The notes below the pieces were generated by a model. It saw only the letters and a program-made list of their open reading frames with translations, searched no databases and was not told the DNA's origin. From Shewanella nanhaiensis (GTDB lineage Bacteria; Pseudomonadota; Gammaproteobacteria; Enterobacterales; Shewanellaceae), in the NCBI RefSeq assembly GCF_019457885.1, contig NZ_JAHZST010000010.1, positions 1 to 64,000 of the forward strand: DNA of 64,000 bases, written 5' to 3'. The translations under genes were made by a program, and so were the position numbers. Below, one piece after another: positions 8,944 to 17,749 of this stretch. Within the stretch, counting starts at the first letter, position 1; each line of letters opens with the position of its first letter.

Positions 8944-9231
8944 TTAAATACCATTTTCTAGCTGAAATATCATTTTCTCAGCACTGTAAGCAAAATGAAT
9001 AACCAAATTTGTCAGATCATTATCGGTCTTTATTTCGCTTTCAACGCCATCAAATCGACTTTTTGCTTTAAGCGCAACGGCTTCAGCTTCTACTTTTGCA
9101 TCAGCGCCAGTAAACGAGATGCTAAGTTGTGTATCATGCTCATCAATCACTGCTCCGATATCGGCATAGCTGCCGCAATCATTGCAGGTATCGTTCACTA
9201 AAGCTGATTGGGATTCTTGAATATTTTTCAT
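8944..9231 (-). CDS. DUF406 (YfcZ/YiiS family) protein
   Basis: 95 aa, matching the small YfcZ/YiiS family in length and pattern: an N-terminal CNDCGSYADIGAVIDEHD motif and a C-terminal half with KAKSRFDGVESEI and NLVIHFAYSAEKMIFQL. Function is unknown in the family; the two closely spaced cysteines could bind metal or form a disulfide. It appears monocistronic. Confidence 0.85.
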   Translation of the reverse strand: MKNIQESQSALVNDTCNDCGSYADIGAVIDEHDTQLSISFTGADAKVEAEAVALKAKSRFDGVESEIKTDNDLTNLVIHFAYSAEKMIFQLENGI

Positions 9232-9339
9232 TGTTTATCACTCATCAATTCACGTCCCCCTATTATACGCTAATCCCTTATTACCTTGGCATTAATAAGC
9301 AAAAGGTAAATCACAAATTGACAAGATAGTGAGATAAAA

Positions 9340-9831
9340 TCAGGCCAGTGTTCGACTCATCTGTCTCTGCTGGGCTAATTGATCAACAAAATGGGGATCT
9401 AAGGCTTGATAAAGTTCAGATTTAGCACTGTGATTAAACTTTTGCCGAGTCAGGAGATCGCAATTAGTCAGCACTCTCTGCATCTGCGCCGATTTATCCC
9501 CTCTTATAACAAGCGCCTCAGGCTTCAACGCTTGCATGAGTTGAAATGCTCTTACGCCGCCATTAGCGAAAGCTGAACTGTTATCAATGGGAGAGTCCTG
9601 TATCGTCAAGTCATTAATTAAGGCTTGTGCTTCTGGCAACTCAAACTTTTTACGCAGAACAAGCTCAGGCTCAAGGGTGCCATCATCGAGCTGAAATTGA
9701 GCCATATCCCGAGCATCTGATGAGAGAAATGCCAATAAAAGCGCAAACTCTCCACGTCTATCATGATCAATAGCATGATTAAGGCGTGTCCCAAGTTGGG
9801 ATTCATTGATTAAAACAGCACTTGGTCGCAT
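9340..9831 (-). CDS. VC2046/SO_2500 family protein
   Basis: 163-aa soluble protein of a family restricted mainly to Vibrio, Shewanella and relatives, recognised by the start (VLINESQLGTRLNHAIDHDRR) and the segment FALLLAFLSSDARDMAQF. No catalytic motif, signal peptide or membrane segment is seen, and function is unknown. It lies between the DUF406 gene and the tRNA-Tyr array; the spacing to DUF406 (108 nt) suggests separate transcription. Confidence 0.8.
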   Translation of the reverse strand: MRPSAVLINESQLGTRLNHAIDHDRRGEFALLLAFLSSDARDMAQFQLDDGTLEPELVLRKKFELPEAQALINDLTIQDSPIDNSSAFANGGVRAFQLMQALKPEALVIRGDKSAQMQRVLTNCDLLTRQKFNHSAKSELYQALDPHFVDQLAQQRQMSRTLA

Positions 9832-9912
9832 AAAAAAACATCACTAAAACAGCTCGTTGATAGTTAATCGACCGCTTAATACATTACTTTAGATATTTTT
9901 TAAATTATGGCC

Positions 9913-9941
9913 TTTACACATACACGGTTTGTGTCTACTAT
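9913..9941 (+). promoter_or_regulatory. Promoter of the tRNA-Tyr array
   Basis: TTTACA (9913-9918), a 17-nt spacer, then TACTAT (9936-9941), followed by a GC-rich discriminator GCCGCCGC. It ends about 15 nt before the first tRNA. The GC-rich discriminator is the usual mark of stable-RNA promoters under stringent control. Confidence 0.8.
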
Positions 9942-9956
9942 TGCCGCCGCAAGTGA

Positions 9957-10041
9957 GGAGGGGTTCCCGAGTGGCCAAAGGGATCAGACTGTAAATCTGA
10001 CGGCTCAGCCTTCGAAGGTTCGAATCCTTCTCCCTCCACCA
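9957..10041 (+). tRNA. tRNA-Tyr (GTA), copy 1
   Basis: 85-nt class II tRNA with acceptor GGAGGGG/TCCCTCC, encoded ACCA end, long variable arm and anticodon loop ACTGTAAATC (anticodon GTA, Tyr). Confidence 0.97.
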
Positions 10042-10079
10042 TTTGCATAATTGGTAAAATGACAATAAAGATTATTCGT

Positions 10080-10164
10080 GGAGGGGTTCCCGAGTGGCCA
10101 AAGGGATCAGACTGTAAATCTGACGGCTCAGCCTTCGAAGGTTCGAATCCTTCTCCCTCCACCA
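10080..10164 (+). tRNA. tRNA-Tyr (GTA), copy 2
   Basis: Identical over 85 nt to the copy at 9957, separated from it by a 38-nt spacer. Encodes CCA. Confidence 0.97.
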
Positions 10165-10227
10165 TCTTTACTCTTTTGCGTCATGGTGATTAAGTGTTAA
10201 AGCAGTACTGTAAAATAAGTTGAAAAT

Positions 10228-10312
10228 GGAGGGGTTCCCGAGTGGCCAAAGGGATCAGACTGTAAATCTGACGGCTCAGCCTTCGAAGGTTCGAATCCTT
10301 CTCCCTCCACCA
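10228..10312 (+). tRNA. tRNA-Tyr (GTA), copy 3
   Basis: Identical to the first two copies; the preceding spacer is 63 nt and unrelated in sequence to the first spacer. Confidence 0.97.
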
Positions 10313-10374
10313 TCTCTTATTTACGATACAAAGCTGTAACGATTTAAATGCCACCAATATTGATAGAAACATGT

Positions 10375-10459
10375 GGAGGGGTTCCCGAGTGGCCAAAGGG
10401 ATCAGACTGTAAATCTGACGGCTCAGCCTTCGAAGGTTCGAATCCTTCTCCCTCCACCA
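10375..10459 (+). tRNA. tRNA-Tyr (GTA), copy 4
   Basis: Identical 85-nt gene, last of the four. The preceding spacer is 62 nt. No clear terminator follows within the next 100 nt. Confidence 0.97.
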
Positions 10460-10648
10460 CTTCTAGCTAAACTCCTCTTCTCGGTTTTCCCAGTATACGT
10501 TCAAATTAATTAGCCTTTTCCATTATCAGGCCAAACCTATTCCCACCTCGTTACATTTAATTCATCAGAGTAAAGTTTCCACTTGGACTTCCTACCTAAA
10601 CCCTTATTGATTATTATCAAGGTAACTCCATCTAGGTATAGGGCAAAT

Positions 10649-11710
10649 ATGACAAACTCATGGGTCAACACCGCAGTCGAAAAGATCGAATCAGACTACC
10701 AGCGTAGTGCCGACACTCATCTAATCAAACTCGATATTCCGCAACTAGCAGGGATCGATATCTACCTAAAAGATGAAAGTACCCACCCAACAGGCAGTTT
10801 GAAGCACAGGCTTGCTCGCTCGCTATTTCTCTATGGACTCTGTAACGGGTGGATCAAGGAAGGCACGACAATCATCGAGTCTTCTTCCGGAAGTACCGCC
10901 GTGTCTGAAGCTTATTTTGCCCGCATGCTTGGCTTACCCTTTATTGCAGTCATGCCTAAGAGCACCGCTAAGAAAAAAATTCAACAGATAGAGTTTTATG
11001 GTGGCACTTGCCACTTCGTCAATCACTCCAGTGAGATCTATGCTGCATCAGAGCAGTTAGCCACGCAACTTAATGGCCATTATATGGATCAATTTACCTA
11101 TGCAGAGCGAGCGACTGATTGGCGTGGAAATAATAATATTGCAAATTCAATTTTCGAACAGATGACACTTGAGCCCCACCCTATCCCAAAATGGATTGTC
11201 ATGAGTCCAGGAACGGGAGGAACATCGGCAACGATCGGCCGCTATATTCGTTATCAACAACTCGACACACAACTTTGTGTGGTTGACCCTGAACACTCAG
11301 TATTTTATGACTACTTCACCACCGGTGATAAAAGCTTAACTTCGTGTCATGGAAGTAAAATAGAGGGGATAGGAAGGCCAAGAGCAGAACCCTCATTCAT
11401 TCCAGGTGTCATTGATCATATGGAGAAAGTACCTGATGCTGCTTCAGTCGCGACCATCTACTGGCTTGAGAAATTAATAGGTAGGAAAGCAGGCCCTTCA
11501 ACTGGCACCAACTTGTATGGGGCTCTTAATATCGCATCTAACATGCTAGCAAAAGGTCAACAGGGCTCTATCGTGACCCTTTTGTGTGACTCAGGGGAGC
11601 GATATCTAGACAGTTATTACAATCCTGATTGGGTCAAAGATAACATTGGAGAGCTTACAGAGTATGAGGCTAAATTGGCTCAATTTAACCTCACGGCTAG
11701 CTTAAACTGA
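10649..11710 (+). CDS. PLP-dependent cysteine synthase-family enzyme
   Basis: 353 aa from ATG 10649; a longer frame from TTG 10583 lacks supporting features. Fold-type II PLP enzyme: the PLP lysine is Lys52 in [11 protein letters not shown], followed by a phosphate/substrate loop region [20 protein letters not shown] and a glycine-rich segment [15 protein letters not shown]. It differs clearly from CysK/CysM in these motifs and belongs to the separate clade that includes actinobacterial Cds1-type cysteine desulfhydrases, so the reaction could be cysteine breakdown (H2S release) rather than synthesis. It lies alone, convergent with queE. Confidence 0.82.
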   Translation: MTNSWVNTAVEKIESDYQRSADTHLIKLDIPQLAGIDIYLKDESTHPTGSLKHRLARSLFLYGLCNGWIKEGTTIIESSSGSTAVSEAYFARMLGLPFIAVMPKSTAKKKIQQIEFYGGTCHFVNHSSEIYAASEQLATQLNGHYMDQFTYAERATDWRGNNNIANSIFEQMTLEPHPIPKWIVMSPGTGGTSATIGRYIRYQQLDTQLCVVDPEHSVFYDYFTTGDKSLTSCHGSKIEGIGRPRAEPSFIPGVIDHMEKVPDAASVATIYWLEKLIGRKAGPSTGTNLYGALNIASNMLAKGQQGSIVTLLCDSGERYLDSYYNPDWVKDNIGELTEYEAKLAQFNLTASLN

Positions 11711-11720
11711 TAAAACTGGC

Positions 11721-12389
11721 CTAATCGATATCTAAATATTTATGGGTCTGTATTGAGAGGCGCCAGTTTCGCTCGATACAGACACGCATCGCTAGCTCCG
11801 TCGCTCTGGGTTTCTGGCTGATGGGTTGCAAGCAGATTGTTTTACCTTTCAGATCAATCCCCTTTAGCAACTCATCAAGATCGTCAATGTGAGACGCTGT
11901 GGCTACCGGGTGTTTAATCTCATCAGCACGGTTTAATGCTTGTGGCAGTACCGCAAGTCCCGCTTTCATCTTTAACTTAGGTGAAACAGTTACCCAAGTC
12001 TTATCTGAGCAGTTAACCTCATATGTACCACTGGTTTCGATCTGAGTCGAATAACCGGCAGCATTGAGCTCTTCAGTCATGACTGTTAAGTCATGTAAAC
12101 AAGGCTCTCCACCTGTAATTACAACATGGGATGCCGTAAACTCTTTTTGTTTTAAAAAGCTAATTAATTCTGAAGTCGTTAACTCTGACCAGCGACCAAT
12201 AGTGCCATCGACCTGGATCACCATCTCAGGTTGAACCTTGTTTACATCAAGTAATTCCCAAGTATGTTTAGTATCACACCAGCTGCACCCTACTGGGCAC
12301 CCCTGAAGACGTACAAAAATAGCGGGCACTCCAGTGTAAAAACCTTCGCCTTGAATCGTCTCAAATACTTCATTAACCGGATACTTCAT
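11721..12389 (-). CDS. queE: 7-carboxy-7-deazaguanine synthase QueE
   Basis: 222-aa radical SAM enzyme converting 6-carboxytetrahydropterin to 7-carboxy-7-deazaguanine in queuosine/preQ0 synthesis. The cluster motif CPVGCSWC (Cx3Cx2C) is followed by DTKHTWE as in QueE, and the N-terminus has VNEVFETIQGEGFYTGVPAIF. The GGEPCLHD stretch is the SAM-binding GGE motif. It is divergent from queC, which takes its product, with about 210 nt between start codons. Confidence 0.95.
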   Translation of the reverse strand: MKYPVNEVFETIQGEGFYTGVPAIFVRLQGCPVGCSWCDTKHTWELLDVNKVQPEMVIQVDGTIGRWSELTTSELISFLKQKEFTASHVVITGGEPCLHDLTVMTEELNAAGYSTQIETSGTYEVNCSDKTWVTVSPKLKMKAGLAVLPQALNRADEIKHPVATASHIDDLDELLKGIDLKGKTICLQPISQKPRATELAMRVCIERNWRLSIQTHKYLDID

Positions 12390-12600
12390 GTTTAACCTCT
12401 AAAAGATTGGGCGGCATTTATAGTTGATTTTCCCTTTACAGGCAAGCCCAATCTGTACAAGCCCTATTCACTAAAGACCTCATATACTAGCTTTTGAGTG
12501 ATTAGAGCCCACTCATTTGATTCACTTTTTTGCGTTTATCATTTGCAAGCTTACTTCTGTCCGTTAAAATAAACGCTGTTTATGTCAATCAGTGATCATT

Positions 12601-13296
12601 ATGTCAAAAGCGGTATCCAAGGCAGTTGTCGTATTCAGCGGCGGCCAAGACTCAACCACTTGTCTAATTCAAGCTCTCACTCAGTATGATGAAGTTCACG
12701 GGATCACATTCGATTACGGTCAACGTCATCGCCAAGAGATAGAAGTTGCCGAGACATTAGGCCAACAACTTGGACTAAAAAGCCACAAAACCCTCGATGT
12801 GTCCATGCTCAATGAGCTCGCCATCTCTGCACTGACAAGAGATTCGATTCAGGTCTCTAATGAGTTAATGGATAACGGCTTACCCAACACTTTCGTCCCT
12901 GGCCGTAATATTCTCTTTTTAACCCTTGCGGGCATTTTTGCTTATCAACTGGGCGCCGATACTGTGATAACCGGAGTCTGTGAAACTGACTTTTCTGGCT
13001 ACCCCGATTGTCGCAACGATTTTGTTAAAGCGATGCAGTCAGCACTTGAGCAAGGTATGGACAGAAAACTTACCCTATCGACTCCATTAATGTGGCTAAA
13101 TAAAGCGGAAACCTGGGCACTTGCTGATAAATACCACAGTCTTGATTTAGTCAGAGATGAAACGCTGACCTGTTATAACGGCATTGTCGGTACCGGTTGT
13201 GGCACCTGCCCTGCTTGTCTACTTAGACAGAAAGGCTTAGATGACTACTGCAACAATAAAGAGCAAGTACAACAAGAGCTGGACACTAAGTGTTAA
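12601..13296 (+). CDS. queC: 7-cyano-7-deazaguanine synthase QueC
   Basis: 231 aa from ATG 12601; a GTG nine bases upstream is possible but adds little. ATP-dependent conversion of 7-carboxy-7-deazaguanine to preQ0. It shows the PP-loop [10 protein letters not shown] near the N-terminus and the C-terminal zinc-binding cysteines in [12 protein letters not shown]. It is divergent from queE, and its 3' end overlaps the rhombosortase gene by 7 nt, so the two are translationally linked. Confidence 0.95.
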   Translation: MSKAVSKAVVVFSGGQDSTTCLIQALTQYDEVHGITFDYGQRHRQEIEVAETLGQQLGLKSHKTLDVSMLNELAISALTRDSIQVSNELMDNGLPNTFVPGRNILFLTLAGIFAYQLGADTVITGVCETDFSGYPDCRNDFVKAMQSALEQGMDRKLTLSTPLMWLNKAETWALADKYHSLDLVRDETLTCYNGIVGTGCGTCPACLLRQKGLDDYCNNKEQVQQELDTKC

Positions 13297-13898
13297 AGTT
13301 AACATCGCTTTTCGGTAAAAGCTTTCCGGTACTAGTGCTGTTGACACTCTGTGCTATTGGCTTTTATTACGCGGGTTTAGATAATGAGTTGGCGTATCGA
13401 CGCAGCGAAATAACTGCGGGAGAGTATTGGCGTCTCTTTAGCGGCAATCTGCTCCACACTAATGGCTGGCACCTTGCGATGAACTTAGCTGGCCTTTGGG
13501 TGATTATCTTATTACACCAACAATACTACCGCTCATTAGGCTTTGCCCTGATCTTCATCCTACTGTGTTGGTTACAGGGAATAGGTTTATACCTCTTCTA
13601 TCCAGGTTTAGTTGGTTACGTAGGTTTAAGCGGTATGTTGCATGGCTTATTCGTCTATGGCGCACTAAAAGATATCAGTGTAGGCATGCGCTCAGGTTAC
13701 CTTTTATTGGTTGGTGTTATCGTCAAGGTCGCTTATGAACAGTGGTTTGGGGCAAGTGAGCAAGTAACTGAGATGATCGGTGCACGAGTCGCGACAGAAG
13801 CTCATTTGGTCGGTGTTGTCACTGGCATATTACTGTTTGCTTGTGTCATGAGTTATCGAGCCCTTTGTGCCAATAAAGAGATTAAAAAAGCGGAGTAA
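13290..13898 (+). CDS. rrtA: Rhombosortase (rhomboid-type GlyGly-CTERM protease)
   Basis: 202-aa polytopic membrane protein with about six transmembrane segments. The rhomboid signatures are [14 protein letters not shown], the serine in GLSGMLHG (Ser114) and the catalytic His172 in [10 protein letters not shown]. The short six-helix form with these motifs matches rhombosortase, which processes proteins carrying a GlyGly-CTERM tail. It starts with GTG inside the end of queC. No gene in this window ends in a GlyGly-CTERM, so its substrates lie elsewhere. An ordinary rhomboid protease is the alternative. Confidence 0.85.
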   Translation: MLKLTSLFGKSFPVLVLLTLCAIGFYYAGLDNELAYRRSEITAGEYWRLFSGNLLHTNGWHLAMNLAGLWVIILLHQQYYRSLGFALIFILLCWLQGIGLYLFYPGLVGYVGLSGMLHGLFVYGALKDISVGMRSGYLLLVGVIVKVAYEQWFGASEQVTEMIGARVATEAHLVGVVTGILLFACVMSYRALCANKEIKKAE

Positions 13899-13908
13899 AA
13901 CTCCGCTT
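13888..13908 (-). terminator. uvrB terminator between convergent genes
   Basis: AAGCGGAG and CTCCGCTT pair around TAAAA. Read on the minus strand it is followed by a T-run, so it is strongest for uvrB; the rhombosortase stop codon lies in the loop. Confidence 0.8.
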
Positions 13909-13917
13909 CAAATCTTT

Positions 13918-15933
13918 TTACGCTTTAATCAACTCATCATGAAGATGTCTGACCTGATCTCGAACGGCAGCTGCTTGTTCAAACTCTAGGTTTTTAGCAT
14001 GTTCATGCATCTGTTTCTCTAACGCATCGATCTGATGACTAATACTCGCCACATCATTCACTTTATAGTCGCCTTTGGATTCGGCTATGCCTCTTATCGA
14101 AGCAAGATCATTTTGCACATACTCTTTCTCACCCACATCCATCACATCGGTGATCTTCTTAGAAACGCCTTTTGGCACTAAACCGTTATCGAGATTGAAC
14201 TGATGCTGCAACTTACGTCTACGTTCAGTTTCTCCCATCGCTTTTGCCATCGAATCTGTGATCTTATCGGCGTAAAGGATAACTTTACCATTCATATTAC
14301 GAGCCGCACGGCCTATGGTCTGTATTAATGAGCGCTCTGAACGTAAAAACCCCTCTTTATCCGCATCAAGAATGCAGACTAACGAAACCTCAGGCAGATC
14401 AAGTCCCTCTCTAAGCAAGTTAATACCAACAAGTACATCAAAAACACCTAATCTGAGATCACGGATAATCTCCACTCGCTCGACGGTATCGATATCTGAA
14501 TGTAGATACCTAACCTTAACCCCATGTTCATCTAAGTATTCAGTAAGATCTTCTGACATGCGCTTAGTTAAAGTCGTCACCAGCACGCGCTCTTGAACCT
14601 TAACTCTCTTTCTGACCTCAGATAATAGATCGTCAACCTGAATCGCCACAGGACGGACTTCAAGTTCAGGATCTAGCAAACCTGTCGGCCTAATCACCTG
14701 TTCTGCAATCTCACCATCACTCTTCTCTATCTCATAATTTGCTGGCGTAGCAGAGACAAAGATAGTTTGAGGCATTAGGCTTTCAAACTCTTCAAATTTA
14801 AGAGGTCGGTTGTCCAACGCAGAGGGCAAGCGAAATCCATACTCAACCAAGTTCATCTTTCTGGAGCGATCACCTTTATACATAGCCCCAATTTGAGGCA
14901 CTGTGACATGCGACTCATCAATGATAAGCAAACCATCGTCAGGTAGATAATCAAGCAGGGTTGGCGGCCCAGCCCCCTCTTCCCGACCAGAGAGATATCT
15001 TGAATAGTTTTCAATGCCAGAGCAGTAACCAAGCTCTACCATCATCTCGATATCATATTGTACACGTTCGGTGATCCGCTGCTCCTCAATCAACTTGTTG
15101 TTGTCGAGTAGTTGTTTCTTCCGCTCCCTAAGCTCCTCTTTAATCTCTTCACTGGCCGCCAATATCTTCTCTCTTGGGGTCACGTAGTGGCTCTTAGGGT
15201 AAACCGTTGTGCGTGCGATCCGCTGCAGAATATGACCTGTTAAAGGATCAAATAAGCTCAACCTTTCAATCTCATCATCAAACAGTTCAACACGGATCGC
15301 ATTGCTATCTGAGTCAGCAGCGAAAATATCAATCACTTCCCCTCTTACACGATAAGTACCTCGTTTGAGCTCTATATCATTACGGGTATATTGCAATTCA
15401 CTAAGCCGATGTAATATATCCCTCTGCCCCATGGCATCGCCCTGTCTTAGGTGCAATAACATCTTCATGTAGGAGTCTGGATCACCTAGACCGTAGATAG
15501 CTGACACTGAGGCTATCAGCACAACATCTTTTCTCTCTAACAGCGCTTTAGTGGCTGACAGACGCATCTGCTCAATATGGGCATTGACCGATGCATCTTT
15601 CTCAATAAAAGTATTCGTGGAAGGAACGTACGCTTCAGGCTGATAATAGTCATAGTAGGAGACAAAGTACTCGACTGCGTTATGAGGAAAAAACTCCTTC
15701 ATCTCACCATAAAGCTGTGCCGCCAAGGTTTTATTTGGCGCCATAATAATCGTGGGTCTGGACATCTCCTTTATCACATTAGCAATAGTGAATGTTTTAC
15801 CAGACCCAGTCACGCCCAGCAAAGTTTGACAGGCTAAACCCGATTCAATGCCATCTACTAGTTTCTTAATCGCTTTAGGCTGATCGCCAGCGGGTACATA
15901 TTGTGATTCAAGTTGAAAAGATGATTCTGCCAC
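13918..15933 (-). CDS. uvrB: Excinuclease ABC subunit B
   Basis: 671 aa, standard UvrB length. DNA-damage-loading helicase of nucleotide excision repair, working with UvrA and UvrC. Visible are the Walker A GVTGSGKT, the beta-hairpin region with [12 protein letters not shown], helicase motifs such as DESHVT and IGRAARN, and the C-terminal UVR domain ([27 protein letters not shown]) that binds UvrC. A long non-coding upstream region carries a DnaA-box-like hairpin (16360-16382). I did not find a convincing LexA box (CTGT-N8-ACAG) close to the start. Confidence 0.98.
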   Translation of the reverse strand: MAESSFQLESQYVPAGDQPKAIKKLVDGIESGLACQTLLGVTGSGKTFTIANVIKEMSRPTIIMAPNKTLAAQLYGEMKEFFPHNAVEYFVSYYDYYQPEAYVPSTNTFIEKDASVNAHIEQMRLSATKALLERKDVVLIASVSAIYGLGDPDSYMKMLLHLRQGDAMGQRDILHRLSELQYTRNDIELKRGTYRVRGEVIDIFAADSDSNAIRVELFDDEIERLSLFDPLTGHILQRIARTTVYPKSHYVTPREKILAASEEIKEELRERKKQLLDNNKLIEEQRITERVQYDIEMMVELGYCSGIENYSRYLSGREEGAGPPTLLDYLPDDGLLIIDESHVTVPQIGAMYKGDRSRKMNLVEYGFRLPSALDNRPLKFEEFESLMPQTIFVSATPANYEIEKSDGEIAEQVIRPTGLLDPELEVRPVAIQVDDLLSEVRKRVKVQERVLVTTLTKRMSEDLTEYLDEHGVKVRYLHSDIDTVERVEIIRDLRLGVFDVLVGINLLREGLDLPEVSLVCILDADKEGFLRSERSLIQTIGRAARNMNGKVILYADKITDSMAKAMGETERRRKLQHQFNLDNGLVPKGVSKKITDVMDVGEKEYVQNDLASIRGIAESKGDYKVNDVASISHQIDALEKQMHEHAKNLEFEQAAAVRDQVRHLHDELIKA

Positions 15934-16359
15934 TAACGACTCTTCCTTGGTGATTGTGCTTATATTCTAATCCTGTGATGACTAAATACCAGTGGAATCT
16001 CAACCTAGTGTCGATAAATTTTACGATACCAAAGAATAAGTACACAGTGAATTGGCCAGAGCAGCTTTAACAGGTCCCATAGAACAAAGAGAGATGAAAT
16101 TTTAGAACAGAGGAAAAATAGTTATGTTTTGCCCAGAAAAACGCCTAAAACCTGAATAATATGGCAAACTAATGCACAAGTTTGCACATTTAAACCGTTA
16201 CATTTTAACAACAGAGGCAAACATTAAAAATTTAGCTCTTGATTTTAACAACTAGTTGTTTATTAAAACAATAAAATATTACCAATTAAAATGTGCATTT
16301 TAACCTCAAGCCGCTATTTTCAAGGCTTTGAAACACTTTTTTGGGCTTAACCCACAGGC

Positions 16360-16382
16360 TTATCCACAGATTTAGTGGATAA
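16360..16382. promoter_or_regulatory. DnaA-box-like inverted pair upstream of uvrB
   Basis: TTATCCACA (a perfect DnaA-box consensus) at 16360-16368 and, on the opposite strand, TTATCCACT at 16374-16382; the arms TTATCCAC/GTGGATAA form an 8-bp palindrome with a 7-nt centre. It lies about 430 nt upstream of the uvrB start. A DnaA-binding site has also been described upstream of E. coli uvrB, so a regulatory role is plausible but not shown here. Confidence 0.5.
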
Positions 16383-16686
16383 CTCAAGCTACCCCTTATA
16401 ACACGGGACTTTAACCCCTACTCTCTAATCCAGCACTTAAAAATAGAAACGATGTAATTTTGCTACATTTGGATGTTGAGAAGAATATTTTGTGTAAACT
16501 CTCCCTCTCTGAACGTTGCGTATGACTCATTGATTAACCATATAGGAGCAGTAAAACTCATAGCAAGTGGCAAGAGGCTTCAGCCACGAAAACAAGTTGA
16601 TATTCAGACACAATCAAGCCCAAATAATAAAGCTTGCTCATTCTATACTAACTAAGCGCGTGATTTATTACAGTTATATAACTTAA

Positions 16687-16749
16687 AAGTGCTCAGCGTC
16701 ACTTCATAACGATGGAATCTACGCCATGATGGGCGTTTGATGAGCACTT
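16687..16749. repeat. Long-range inverted repeat upstream of the tRNA-Asn promoter
   Basis: AAGTGCTCA at 16687-16695 pairs with TGAGCACTT at 16741-16749, with an inner ACGCC/GGGCGT pair. It could be the stem of an RNA or a terminator lacking a strong T-run, although T-rich sequence follows about 15 nt later (16767-16773). Confidence 0.35.
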
Positions 16750-16783
16750 AACTACTTAAATACACTTTTTTTTGTCCGTCGAG

Positions 16784-16812
16784 TTGACTCATCATGAAGA
16801 GCGATTTAATAT
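16784..16812 (+). promoter_or_regulatory. Promoter of the tRNA-Asn array
   Basis: TTGACT (16784-16789), 17-nt spacer, TAATAT (16807-16812), then a GC-rich discriminator GCGCTCCG. It starts the array at 16849 and again has the shape of a stringently controlled stable-RNA promoter. Confidence 0.82.
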
Positions 16813-16848
16813 GCGCTCCGTCTTCAACGATGAATAGCTTTATACAAT

Positions 16849-16924
16849 TCCCCTGTAGTTCAGTTGGTAGAACGGCGGACTGTTAATCCGTATGTCACTG
16901 GTTCAAGTCCAGTCTGGGGAGCCA
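16849..16924 (+). tRNA. tRNA-Asn (GTT), copy 1
   Basis: 76 nt, acceptor TCCCCTG/TGGGGAG, anticodon loop GACTGTTAATC (GTT, Asn), encoded GCCA end. Confidence 0.97.
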
Positions 16925-16977
16925 AAGTTATTTAAGATTAAAGACAGATAGGTGTTAACCTAGTATATAAAGTCTAA

Positions 16978-17053
16978 TCCCCTGTAGTTCAGTTGGTAGA
17001 ACGGCGGACTGTTAATCCGTATGTCACTGGTTCAAGTCCAGTCTGGGGAGCCA
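16978..17053 (+). tRNA. tRNA-Asn (GTT), copy 2
   Basis: Identical to copy 1; preceded by a 53-nt spacer that is distinct from the later spacers. Confidence 0.97.
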
Positions 17054-17085
17054 TGCTTTATAGACAATGTAAAAGTTAAATCGAT

Positions 17086-17161
17086 TCCCCTGTAGTTCAG
17101 TTGGTAGAACGGCGGACTGTTAATCCGTATGTCACTGGTTCAAGTCCAGTCTGGGGAGCCA
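17086..17161 (+). tRNA. tRNA-Asn (GTT), copy 3
   Basis: Identical to copy 1; preceded by a 32-nt spacer ending GTTAAATCGAT, the same leader as copies 4-7. Confidence 0.97.
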
Positions 17162-17189
17162 ATTTAAAATAGTAAAAAATTAAATCGAT

Positions 17190-17265
17190 TCCCCTGTAGT
17201 TCAGTTGGTAGAACGGCGGACTGTTAATCCGTATGTCACTGGTTCAAGTCCAGTCTGGGGAGCCA
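17190..17265 (+). tRNA. tRNA-Asn (GTT), copy 4
   Basis: Identical 76-nt gene; preceded by a 28-nt spacer of the AATTTAAAATAGTAAAA type. Confidence 0.97.
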
Positions 17266-17292
17266 ATTTAAAATAGTAAAAGTTAAATCGAT

Positions 17293-17368
17293 TCCCCTGT
17301 AGTTCAGTTGGTAGAACGGCGGACTGTTAATCCGTATGTCACTGGTTCAAGTCCAGTCTGGGGAGCCA
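17293..17368 (+). tRNA. tRNA-Asn (GTT), copy 5
   Basis: Identical 76-nt gene; 27-nt spacer nearly identical to the spacer before copy 4. Confidence 0.97.
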
Positions 17369-17396
17369 ATTTAAAATAGTAAAAAGTTAAATCGAT

Positions 17397-17472
17397 TCCC
17401 CTGTAGTTCAGTTGGTAGAACGGCGGACTGTTAATCCGTATGTCACTGGTTCAAGTCCAGTCTGGGGAGCCA
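17397..17472 (+). tRNA. tRNA-Asn (GTT), copy 6
   Basis: Identical 76-nt gene; 28-nt spacer of the same repeated type. Confidence 0.97.
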
Positions 17473-17499
17473 ATTTAAGTAGTAAAAAGTTAAATCGAT

Positions 17500-17575
17500 T
17501 CCCCTGTAGTTCAGTTGGTAGAACGGCGGACTGTTAATCCGTATGTCACTGGTTCGAGTCCAGTCTGGGGAGCCA
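17500..17575 (+). tRNA. tRNA-Asn (GTT), copy 7 (T-loop variant)
   Basis: As the others except for one base: the T loop reads GGTTCGAGTCC instead of GGTTCAAGTCC (G at 17556). TTCGA is a normal T-loop sequence, so it should be functional. Confidence 0.97.
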
Positions 17576-17749
17576 CTATCCCTTCCTATTAAGACCACAT
17601 CTTCAAACAAGCTTCTCGTTAATTTAGCAAAAGCCAATAAACATAACGCTTTAAAATTCCGCTTTGGTTACTTTTCCGATAGAATAACTCTCAGAATTAA
17701 CTAAAATTATAACATCGTCGACTACTATAGTTATACGAATGGGTTATTT

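Larger units (their letters stand above)
15934..16848. other. 0.9 kb non-coding region between uvrB and the tRNA-Asn array
   Basis: AT-rich with many stop codons in all frames. It holds the DnaA-box-like hairpin (16360-16382), a long-range inverted repeat (16687-16695 with 16741-16749) and the tRNA promoter. A 60-codon frame at 16473-16655 has no ribosome binding site or protein-like composition and is not called. An unrecognised sRNA is possible but nothing specific supports one. Confidence 0.6.
17086..17575 (+). repeat. Tandem amplification of a ~103-bp tRNA-Asn unit
   Basis: Copies 3 to 7 recur every 103-104 bp with almost identical spacers (AATTTAAAATAGTAAAAAGTT...ATCGAT), so gene plus spacer were duplicated together, while the spacers after copies 1 and 2 differ. 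This points to recent unequal crossing-over within the array. Confidence 0.85.

Noticed and set aside
9938..10396. Minus-strand frames crossing the tRNA-Tyr genes (VEGEGFEPSKAEPSDLQ type)
   Set aside because: They are the antisense reading of tRNA-Tyr, a well-known false gene call.
15934..16030. LexA box in the uvrB promoter
   Set aside because: Looked for CTGT-N8-ACAG near the start codon; only a CTGTGATG...CAG with wrong spacing was seen.
16473..16655. 60-codon plus-strand frame in the uvrB-tRNA gap
   Set aside because: No ribosome binding site, low-complexity AT-driven composition, no protein-like pattern.
9957..17575. Repeat-spacer pattern resembling a CRISPR array
   Set aside because: The repeats are complete tRNA genes with encoded CCA, and spacers are near-identical or arbitrary; no cas genes are present.
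17443..17637. Minus-strand frame with DWTRTSDIRINSPPFYQLNY
   Set aside because: Antisense of the tRNA-Asn genes; not a protein.
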